NCBI GenBank assembly: GCA_007135845.1
Contig: SLIC01000147.1
Location: forward strand, 1-5,080
Length of the DNA stretch: 5,080 nt
Reading direction: 5' to 3'
Source: Candidatus Brevefilum sp.
GTDB lineage: Bacteria; Chloroflexota; Anaerolineae; Anaerolineales; Anaerolineaceae
The notes under the pieces are model-generated. The model was given only the letters and a program-made list of their open reading frames with translations. It made no database searches and had not been told where the DNA came from. The translations under genes were made by a program, and so were the position numbers. Position 1 is the stretch's first letter; each line of letters opens with the position of its first letter. Of this stretch, positions 1-4,298 are shown piece by piece.

Positions 1-647
1 AGCAGGTTATGAGAACCTGCGGCCGCCACTTCCAAAGCCCGCTTGACGTGCTCCTGCCCCTTGATCTCGCTGAAGTCGGTTTCGACCAGTACTTCTTCCG
101 GGTCATATTCGGGCGGCACGGCTGGCGAAAGGGGCACCCTGTCCATCAAGTGGTCGAAGAGCGCGTTCAGCGTCGGCGCGGGGATGACGGTGATACCCGG
201 GATCAATGCTGCCTCAGGTGCGTCCACCTCCGGTACAATCACCGTTTGATACCCGGCCTGGCGTGCCAACGCCGCCATCGGCAGCACACCCTTGACATGA
301 CGCACGCCGCCATCCAGCGAGAGCTCCCCAATGATGAGCGTGTTTTCTACCGTTCCCGGATCGAGCTGGTTGGTCGCGATCAGCACCCCTACCGCAATCG
401 GCAAATCATAAGCCGGCCCCTCTTTGCGCACCGAGGCCGGCGCCAGGTTGACCGTCAGTTTACGACGGGGATAGTAAAACCCCGCATTCTTAACCGCCGA
501 CTGCACCCGCTCGCGGCTCTCCTGCACAGCCGCATCCGGCAGCCCCACAATCACCATCTTCGGCAGACCGCCGCCCGTGTCAACCTCCACTTCAACGACG
601 ACGCCATCCAGGCCAATCACAGCACAAGAGTACACCCGAGCAAGCAT
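1..647 (-). CDS. comM: ComM/YifB family Mg-chelatase-like AAA+ ATPase, N-terminal part (cut by window edge)
   Basis: The family is a hexameric AAA+ helicase that in naturally competent bacteria promotes branch migration during integration of transformed DNA; it is also common in non-competent species. The 215 visible residues cover the N-terminal Lon-protease-like (ChlI) domain. Typical stretches are MLARVYSCAVIGLDG at the start, GGGLPKMVIVGLPDAAVQES (25-44), KLTVNLAPASVRKEGPAYDLPIA (63-85, a family hallmark) and the IIGELSLDGGVRHVKG stretch (105-120). DFSEIKGQEHVKRALEVAAAG (191-211) opens the AAA+ module, and the frame runs off the window at GSHNLL, where GPPGxGKT (Walker A) should follow. 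The ATG at 645-647 is supported by a GGAGAGGAAG ribosome binding site ending 3 to 7 bases upstream and by the family N-terminus. The gene is visibly richer in G+C than its neighbours and is divergent from the methyltransferase. Family is nearly certain; the biological role here is inferred. Confidence 0.95.
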   Translation of the reverse strand, partial: MLARVYSCAVIGLDGVVVEVEVDTGGGLPKMVIVGLPDAAVQESRERVQSAVKNAGFYYPRRKLTVNLAPASVRKEGPAYDLPIAVGVLIATNQLDPGTVENTLIIGELSLDGGVRHVKGVLPMAALARQAGYQTVIVPEVDAPEAALIPGITVIPAPTLNALFDHLMDRVPLSPAVPPEYDPEEVLVETDFSEIKGQEHVKRALEVAAAGSHNL

Positions 648-651
648 TTAT

Positions 652-661
652 CTTCCTCTCC
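652..661 (-). promoter_or_regulatory. Ribosome binding site of comM
   Basis: On the minus strand this reads GGAGAGGAAG, a purine-rich Shine-Dalgarno element. The AGAGG core lies about 7 bases before the ATG at 647. It fixes the start codon of comM. Confidence 0.7.
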
Positions 662-683
662 GATGAAATCAGCTATCAGTTAA

Positions 684-714
684 ATTTTAACATGGATTTG
701 CACGCTCACTTGAA
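684..714 (-). promoter_or_regulatory. Weak candidate promoter of comM
   Basis: On the minus strand TAAAAT (684-689) or TTAAAA (685-690) could be a -10 box, with TTCAAG (709-714) as a poor -35 at 18-19 bp. It would give a leader of about 30 bases before the comM start. The -10 lies inside an odd-length perfect inverted repeat, GTTAAA-T-TTTAAC (679-691), which could be an operator or simply AT-rich symmetry. The assignment rests on consensus resemblance only. Confidence 0.25.
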
Positions 715-753
715 TTGATTACTACAAAAGCACGATGAACTCGCCCAATTGAT

Positions 754-787
754 TAATTTGGATATCTACGGTCGGAATAATTTGGAT
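754..787 (+). repeat. Direct repeat TAATTTGGAT, two copies 24 bp apart
   Basis: TAATTTGGAT occurs at 754-763 and again at 778-787. A second direct repeat, AATTGATTA, occurs at 713-721 and 747-755, so the region has overlapping short repeats. The downstream TAATTTGGAT copy contains the candidate -35 of the methyltransferase promoter. A regulator binding site is possible; the copies may also reflect coding repetition in a decayed frame or chance in AT-rich DNA. Confidence 0.35.
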
Positions 788-810
788 TCGAACTACCCCG
801 CGGGTATTCT
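782..810 (+). promoter_or_regulatory. Candidate promoter of the methyltransferase gene
   Basis: TTGGAT (782-787) and TATTCT (805-810) are separated by exactly 17 bp. The -35 matches consensus mainly in TTG and the -10 in four of six positions. Transcription would begin near 817, giving a leader of about 60 bases before the ATG at 877. Consensus resemblance only. Confidence 0.3.
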
Positions 811-876
811 TTAATTATCTAATGGTAATACTAGTTGTATATTGTAATGATTTGCCATCAGAAAAAGGTTAGATGG

Positions 877-1683
877 ATGGACTTAACAATAGATAGAACC
901 ATGGATCCTGAAGTCGATCGATTGATCGTCCAAGCCGACAGCTGGTTACCCGAGACTGAAACACTTTTCGATGCAATCAATGTTCACCTGGGTTGGAAGT
1001 GTCTCGACTTGGGCTGCGGACCTGTCGGCGTGCTTCCACCGCTCAGCAATAGAGTTGGTCCATATGGCCTGGTCATTGGTGTTGACGAAAACCCACATAA
1101 TATCCACGCGGCTAATGACCTCGTCGAAAGAAAAAATCTTAATAATGTAGAAATCATCAAGGGCAATATATTTCAGAACCCGCTTAAGCCAAACACATTC
1201 GATTTGAGCCATATGCGGTTTGTTATGAACGAAAAGGGCTGTGACCAAAAGCTGCTGGACTCCTTGATCGCATTGACTCGTCCCGGGGGCGTGGTTGTGT
1301 CTCAAGAGTCGGACTGGACGACATGGAAATGCTACCCTCACCAGTCTGCTTGGGACACAATTCGTAATGCAATGATCATTGTGTTCAAACGATCAGGAGG
1401 TGATATCAATGCTGGGCTGCGGACATATCAAATGTTCACAAAAACTAATTTATCAGCGATAAAAATCCGAACTGCCATATTTGCGATGCCGGTCGGGCAT
1501 CCCTATCGATCTGGGTTAGTCCAGTTTGCCCAGACGATGAAAGACAGAATCCTGGATGCAGGCTTATTAACCGAAACAGCGTTTGATAAAAACATTGAGA
1601 TCTGCAAAGATGTTGTTAACAATCCACGTATCATCATTTTCAGCTATGCAGTCACCCAGGTTTGGGGCTTGGTTAATGTATAG
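877..1683 (+). CDS. Class I SAM-dependent methyltransferase
   Basis: Predicted cytoplasmic enzyme of 268 residues that would transfer a methyl group from S-adenosylmethionine to an unidentified acceptor. The Rossmann-fold motifs are clear: motif I LDLGCGPVG (43-51), the acidic ribose-binding residue at the end of VIGVD (D70), a motif resembling EIIKGNIFQNP (92-102), FDLSHMRFVMN (108-118) and the post-II strand LTRPGGVVVSQE (133-144). The C-terminal half (about 145-268) holds a helical substrate-side region with GHPY and a final IFSYAVTQVWG strand. It resembles the broad Methyltransf_25/31 type enzymes in which the RPGG strand is followed by a D-W-T-x-W segment. I chose ATG 877 because AAAGG (864-868) lies 8 bases upstream; TTG 835 and ATG 847 lack a ribosome binding site. 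The gene is AT-richer than comM, stands alone behind its own candidate promoter, and no neighbour suggests a substrate. Confidence 0.88.
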   Translation: MDLTIDRTMDPEVDRLIVQADSWLPETETLFDAINVHLGWKCLDLGCGPVGVLPPLSNRVGPYGLVIGVDENPHNIHAANDLVERKNLNNVEIIKGNIFQNPLKPNTFDLSHMRFVMNEKGCDQKLLDSLIALTRPGGVVVSQESDWTTWKCYPHQSAWDTIRNAMIIVFKRSGGDINAGLRTYQMFTKTNLSAIKIRTAIFAMPVGHPYRSGLVQFAQTMKDRILDAGLLTETAFDKNIEICKDVVNNPRIIIFSYAVTQVWGLVNV

Positions 1684-1733
1684 TTTCTGATTTATCGAGA
1701 AGTTTATCTCCCTGATACCCATAATAATCATTT

Positions 1734-1762
1734 TTCGCTGCTGTAATGTAACAAGTTATAAT
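1734..1762 (+). promoter_or_regulatory. Candidate promoter of the pirin gene
   Basis: A perfect TATAAT -10 box lies at 1757-1762. The hexamer 17 bp upstream, TTCGCT (1734-1739), is a poor -35. Transcription would start near 1769, about 25 bases before the ATG. This suggests that the pirin gene is transcribed separately from the methyltransferase, perhaps with activator help because of the weak -35. Confidence 0.5.
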
Positions 1763-1781
1763 TGAAAAAGATAACGGGTTC

Positions 1782-1786
1782 GGAGG
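1782..1786 (+). promoter_or_regulatory. Strong ribosome binding site of the pirin gene
   Basis: GGAGG sits 7 bases before ATG 1794, near-ideal strength and spacing. It fixes the start and is the strongest Shine-Dalgarno site in front of any complete gene in the window. Confidence 0.85.
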
Positions 1787-1793
1787 TGGTTCA

Positions 1794-2738
1794 ATGTCTT
1801 CAGGTCATGAATTTGGCAAAGAATGCAGTGCGTTTGATTCTCAAAAGCCCACAATAACACCCTATCCTAATCGAAAAACCCACCTAGGCAGCCTGCAAAT
1901 CTCCAGGGCATTACCGATCCGGGAGCGGCGGATGGTGGGCCCCTGGTGCTTTCTTGATCGGTTTGGGCCGGTCAGTTTCAGCGATGAAAAACCAATGAAC
2001 GTCCCCCCTCACCCTCATATTGGGCTGCAAACCGTCTCCTGGCTGTTGGAAGGGGAAGTGCTGCACACCGACAGCTTGAACTCAGAAGCGATTGTGCGCC
2101 CCGGCGGTGTGAATGTCATGACGGCGGGTCGCGGCATTGCCCATGCAGAAGAGACACCGCCCAAAAATAGCGGAAGGTTAAATGGCGTTCAGTTGTGGGT
2201 CGCTTTACCTGATGAACATCGTGAGACGGCACCATCCTTCACCCATCTGGCACAAGTCCCTAATCTCGACTTACCGGGCGGCTCAGTTAAAGTTTTCGCT
2301 GGAACGATGGATGGCGAGTCCACATCAGACTTATTTTTCTCGGATATCCTCGGCGCTGAAGTTATCGTTCATCCTCATCAAACGTTATCCCTAGAACTGC
2401 AACCCACCTTCGAACATGCTGTTTTGCTCCTGGATGGTGATGGCACATTAGAAAAGCAACCGCTGTCTGAAAACACACTTTATTATCTAAGCCCATGCCG
2501 TGAGGAACTAGAAATTACCAGCCAAACAGGGTGCAAGGTCTTATTGATCGGCGGACCGCCCTTCCCCAGCAAAATCCTGATGTGGTGGAATTTTGTCGCC
2601 CGTACACCTGAGGAGATCCAGCAAGTTCGATCCGACTGGGAATCCCACCGTCGCTTTGGTGAGGTAACTGGCTCAGATCTCCCACGCCTGTCCAGCCCTG
2701 AACTGACCCGCTTTGCCAGTCCTAACCCAGCTAGCTGA
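1794..2738 (+). CDS. Pirin family protein (bicupin)
   Basis: Pirins are iron-binding bicupins; members act as quercetin 2,3-dioxygenases or as redox-sensing protein partners, and most bacterial ones have no known substrate. The 314 residues show the full family pattern. ISRALPIRERRMVGPWCFLD (36-55) leads into the metal-site stretch PPHPHIGLQTVSWLLEGEVL (71-90), then RPGGVNVMTAGRGIAHAEE (102-120). Expected metal ligands H73, H75, H117 and E119 are all present, with spacing matching human pirin His56, His58, His101 and Glu103. The second cupin (about 165-255) lacks such a ligand set, as usual, and the C-terminus has the typical MWWNFVARTPEEI block (263-275). About 20 N-terminal residues precede the conserved part, and the protein is somewhat longer than human pirin (290). 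Family certain; activity unknown. Probably monocistronic, given its own promoter and the 253-base gap that follows. Confidence 0.95.
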   Translation: MSSGHEFGKECSAFDSQKPTITPYPNRKTHLGSLQISRALPIRERRMVGPWCFLDRFGPVSFSDEKPMNVPPHPHIGLQTVSWLLEGEVLHTDSLNSEAIVRPGGVNVMTAGRGIAHAEETPPKNSGRLNGVQLWVALPDEHRETAPSFTHLAQVPNLDLPGGSVKVFAGTMDGESTSDLFFSDILGAEVIVHPHQTLSLELQPTFEHAVLLLDGDGTLEKQPLSENTLYYLSPCREELEITSQTGCKVLLIGGPPFPSKILMWWNFVARTPEEIQQVRSDWESHRRFGEVTGSDLPRLSSPELTRFASPNPAS

Positions 2739-2803
2739 CGGCAGTACATCCCAAACAACAGGACCGATACCCAGAAATAAAATATCAATCAAAGCAACGC
2801 CTT

Positions 2804-2884
2804 ATGGCACAAAAATCACCAATTGTTTTCATATTCCTGATACTATTGGAATTCTTTTTGCTTTTGGCAATTGAAGAGCGATGA
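2804..2884 (+). CDS. Possible small single-pass membrane peptide, 26 residues
   Basis: ATG 2804 opens a 26-codon frame ending at TGA 2882-2884. The peptide starts MAQKSP, continues as an unbroken hydrophobic run of about 17 residues containing one Glu (IVFIFLILLEFFLLLAI), and ends EER. A positively charged start, a membrane-length core and a polar end are what a small membrane protein would show. Against it, there is no Shine-Dalgarno site before ATG 2804, and T-rich DNA yields hydrophobic codons by chance. Its stop overlaps the next mini-ORF as ATGA (2881-2884). It lies between pirin and the LCP gene. I do not recognise a family. Confidence 0.25.
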   Translation: MAQKSPIVFIFLILLEFFLLLAIEER

Positions 2885-2916
2885 AGTACAATACGCTTAA
2901 TGTGGGAGGTAGATGA
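2881..2916 (+). CDS. Possible 11-residue leader peptide
   Basis: ATG 2881 to TGA 2914-2916 encodes MKYNTLNVGGR. It overlaps the stop of the 26-codon frame by ATGA and its own stop overlaps a further ATG (2913) by ATGA. The upstream GAAGAG is only a weak ribosome binding site. It could be a translationally coupled leader ahead of the LCP gene, but the length makes chance a serious alternative. Confidence 0.12.
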   Translation: MKYNTLNVGGR

Positions 2917-2921
2917 GATAG
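2904..2921 (+). promoter_or_regulatory. GGGAGG site followed by a start-stop mini-ORF (ATG AGA TAG)
   Basis: GGGAGG (2904-2909) is the best Shine-Dalgarno sequence upstream of the LCP gene, yet it serves only ATG AGA TAG at 2913-2921, at a short spacing of 3 bases. The bases from ATG 2913 resemble those from the true LCP start at 2992. It may be a decoy or ancestral initiation site, or a regulatory start-stop element. Confidence 0.25.
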
Positions 2922-2935
2922 AAAATCAGTTAATC

Positions 2936-2966
2936 TTGTCTTGCTGAAGGCCTCCAATTTTATAAA
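2936..2966 (+). promoter_or_regulatory. Candidate promoter of the LCP gene
   Basis: TTGTCT (2936-2941) and TATAAA (2961-2966) form a plausible pair, but the spacer of 19 bp is longer than optimal. Transcription would begin near 2973, leaving a leader of about 19 bases. If correct, the mRNA would exclude the GGGAGG site and mini-ORFs upstream, and the LCP gene would be translated from a leader without a Shine-Dalgarno site. Confidence 0.3.
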
Positions 2967-2974
2967 TTTGATGA

Positions 2975-2985
2975 CGTAAATTACG
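2975..2985. promoter_or_regulatory. Odd-length palindrome CGTAA-A-TTACG just before the LCP start
   Basis: A perfect 5+5 bp inverted repeat around a central A lies 6 bases upstream of ATG 2992, next to the presumed transcription start. Its location would suit a repressor site. It is short, so chance cannot be excluded. Confidence 0.2.
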
Positions 2986-2991
2986 AATCTC

Positions 2992-4206
2992 ATGTCTAAG
3001 AAAATCAGTTACCTTATTCTCCTCATCGCACTGTCTTGTGTGCTTTTCGCTGGTATCCTCTTTGTAAACTGGTGGAATCAGCCTTTAGGACAGCCGCTAA
3101 TGATTCCAACGCAAATATCAGAGCCAGGTTCCTCGAGTATCGAAGGAGATATCGATATTCAAGCGACAGCAATCGCCCAAATCGTAGAAACACAGACGGC
3201 AGCCAGCACACCTACAGAAACAGATCCTGAGATAACCGACATCACCCCGACTGAAATTGAACCAACCCCCTCAGCGACCCCCACTGCGACCATAACGCCT
3301 GAACCAACTGAAACACCCGATATGGGACCAAAACCCATGTACATCCTGGCGGCTGGGATCGACACCACAGGCCCGGGGTATTATTCCGGTTTGGCTGATG
3401 TGATTCGAATTGTGCGGGTTGATTTCGAGACACCCAAAGTGACCATTCTGACCCTGCCGCGTGACTTGTGGGTCGAGCTTCCAGGGATGGCGGAAGAATA
3501 TGAATACATCACCCACGGAAAAATCAATACGGCTTATACCCATGGAATACCATATTTAGGAAGATATAAGGGGGAAGGCGGCGGTCCGGGTTTGCTGGCA
3601 CACACCATTGCCCACAATTACGGGCTGGTGGTCGATCATTATGTAGTTATCAATATGAAAGTGTTTGTCGACGTTGTAGATGCATTGGATGGAATTAATA
3701 TTTATCTTAACCGCACCTGGGATGGTCGTGCAGATACCGATAATCCTGATCACATGGCTTGGGTATTCGAAGAGGGTGACCATCACATGTCGGGTGAAGA
3801 AGCCTTGCGCTTTGCTCGCATCCGGCTCAATTATTCTGAAATCACCCGCACAGACAACCAAACCCTGGTCATGTGTGCCGTGAGGGAGAAAATAACCCGG
3901 CCCAATGTGTTTTCTGCCCTTCCCAACCTGGTGAATGCCTTTATTGGTAGGGTGCAAACAGATTTATCGCCGGCTCAAATTAGCAAATTGATCAACCTCC
4001 TGCCAAAACTAGAACCTGAAAACCTGTTATTCTTCCGCTTTCCGAATGCGATGTTCGTGCAAGGTCGAGAACATGACCCCTTTATGGATGCCTCAACCTT
4101 TGTTTGGGACATCCCTATCGAAGATGCACGCAATTTCATTCAAGATTTTATGCAGGATCAAATCTCCATCGAGATTGGTGGTGGAGGCGGACGGAGGTGC
4201 CCTTAG
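2992..4206 (+). CDS. LytR-CpsA-Psr (LCP) family membrane-anchored protein
   Basis: LCP enzymes move undecaprenyl-phosphate-linked glycopolymers onto peptidoglycan or related acceptors outside the membrane. The 404 residues show a basic start (MSKK), one membrane segment (about 6-28), a low-complexity linker rich in Thr, Pro and Glu (about 72-110) and an extracellular LCP domain (about 115-310). Family marks are YILAAGID (117-124), D136 in the SDT-like position, TLPRDLWVELPG (154-165, with R157 and D158), HGKINTAYTHG (175-185), VVINMKVFVDVVDALDGI (218-235) and GEEALRFARIRLN (268-280). The usual D-F-x-R-x-x-R-Q-Q block is altered to SEITRTDNQ (282-290): E for D, R286 kept, N where the second Arg is expected. 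A C-terminal tail of about 90 residues ends in a Gly-rich GGGGGRRCP; there is no LytR_C domain. ATG 2992 is preceded by an in-frame TAA at 2977 and lacks a Shine-Dalgarno site. Family is firm; the transferred polymer is unknown. Confidence 0.92.
   Translation: MSKKISYLILLIALSCVLFAGILFVNWWNQPLGQPLMIPTQISEPGSSSIEGDIDIQATAIAQIVETQTAASTPTETDPEITDITPTEIEPTPSATPTATITPEPTETPDMGPKPMYILAAGIDTTGPGYYSGLADVIRIVRVDFETPKVTILTLPRDLWVELPGMAEEYEYITHGKINTAYTHGIPYLGRYKGEGGGPGLLAHTIAHNYGLVVDHYVVINMKVFVDVVDALDGINIYLNRTWDGRADTDNPDHMAWVFEEGDHHMSGEEALRFARIRLNYSEITRTDNQTLVMCAVREKITRPNVFSALPNLVNAFIGRVQTDLSPAQISKLINLLPKLEPENLLFFRFPNAMFVQGREHDPFMDASTFVWDIPIEDARNFIQDFMQDQISIEIGGGGGRRCP
3205..3321 (+). other. Thr/Pro/Glu-rich linker coding region within the LCP gene
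   Basis: Residues 72-110 are almost entirely Thr, Pro, Glu, Ile, Ser, Ala and Asp, with recurring units such as TPTE, TEIEPTP, SATPTAT and EPTETP. Such disordered stalks hold catalytic domains away from the membrane and are often glycosylated. The codons vary, so there is no clean DNA tandem repeat. Confidence 0.7.
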
Positions 4207-4250
4207 CAGGCAACCCAAATAACATCACATCAGGCGGGAAAAATCTATGC

Positions 4251-4292
4251 TTAATCACTGCTAATCTGTATCTTTAGATTCAGTCAAATTAA
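4251..4292. terminator. Imperfect hairpin between convergent genes, possible terminator
   Basis: TTAAT (4251-4255), ACTG (4257-4260) and AATCT (4263-4267) pair with AGATT (4276-4280), CAGT (4281-4284) and ATTAA (4288-4292), giving 14 base pairs with small bulges and an 8-base loop. It lies between the stop codons of the LCP gene (4206) and the phosphotransferase gene (4299). On the minus strand a TTTTT run follows about 7 bases after the stem, fitting termination of the phosphotransferase transcript better than the LCP transcript. The stem is AT-rich and not a textbook terminator. Confidence 0.45.
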
Positions 4293-4298
4293 CTATAT

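Larger units (their letters stand above)
692..814 (+). pseudogene. Possible gene remnant: short frame interrupted by an in-frame TGA
   Basis: One frame starts at ATG 692, meets TGA at 716-718 after 8 codons, then stays open for 31 codons to TAA at 812-814. The second part contains LLQKHDELAQLINLDIYGRN and then NLDSNYPAGIL. It has a mixed, soluble-protein composition with a heptad-like spread of Leu/Ile, unlike random translation of AT-rich DNA. If the TGA were a sense codon, a 40-residue piece would result. No ribosome binding site precedes ATG 692, and I do not recognise the family. It could be the remnant of a lost gene between comM and the methyltransferase, or chance. The 24-bp-spaced DNA repeat (754-787) appears in this frame as repeated NLD units 8 residues apart. 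Confidence 0.2.
2920..3011 (+). repeat. 13-bp direct repeat AGAAAATCAGTTA around the LCP start
   Basis: AGAAAATCAGTTA occurs at 2920-2932 and 2999-3011, a 79-base offset. Each copy follows an ATG by the same distance (2913 and 2992), so 16 of the first 20 bases from each ATG agree. The second copy is codons 3-7 of the LCP gene. This looks like a duplication of the gene's 5' end, though a 13-base match in AT-rich DNA can also arise by chance. Confidence 0.45.

Noticed and set aside
2..20. Perfect 7-bp inverted repeat GCAGGTT/AACCTGC with a 5-base loop
   Set aside because: It lies inside comM codons for the conserved AGSHNLL stretch, so coding explains it and no terminator context exists.
9..683. 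Open 224-codon plus-strand frame across comM
   Set aside because: It is the antisense of a clear comM coding region; the translation is rich in Arg and His with no family resemblance, typical of the shadow of a GC-rich gene.
784..797. GGATTCGAACTACC, resembling a reverse-strand tRNA T-loop (GTTCGAATCC)
   Set aside because: The bases flanking TTCGAAT cannot form the 5-bp T-stem, and no acceptor, anticodon or D arm is present, so it is neither a tRNA nor a supported attachment site.
1697..1711. GAGA-AGTTTA-TCTC mini-hairpin after the methyltransferase stop
   Set aside because: A 4-bp stem without a following T-run is too weak for a terminator call.
2728..2737. Perfect palindrome CAGCTAGCTG over the pirin stop codon
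   Set aside because: It has no loop to form a hairpin, overlaps coding sequence and is short enough for chance.
2483..2788. Minus-strand 101-codon frame opposite the pirin 3' end
   Set aside because: It lies antisense to conserved pirin C-terminal coding sequence, has no ribosome binding site and shows no recognisable motif.
2819..2866. Possible pirin terminator: CCAAT/ATTGG or ATTCC/GGAAT stem followed by TTCTTTTTGCTTTT
   Set aside because: Stems are only 5 AT-rich base pairs with loops of 10 to 21 bases. The T-rich tract is equally explained by the possible 26-codon hydrophobic frame.
3556..3957. Minus-strand 133-codon frame opposite the LCP domain
   Set aside because: It is a shadow of the well-supported LCP coding region with low-quality, His-rich translation.
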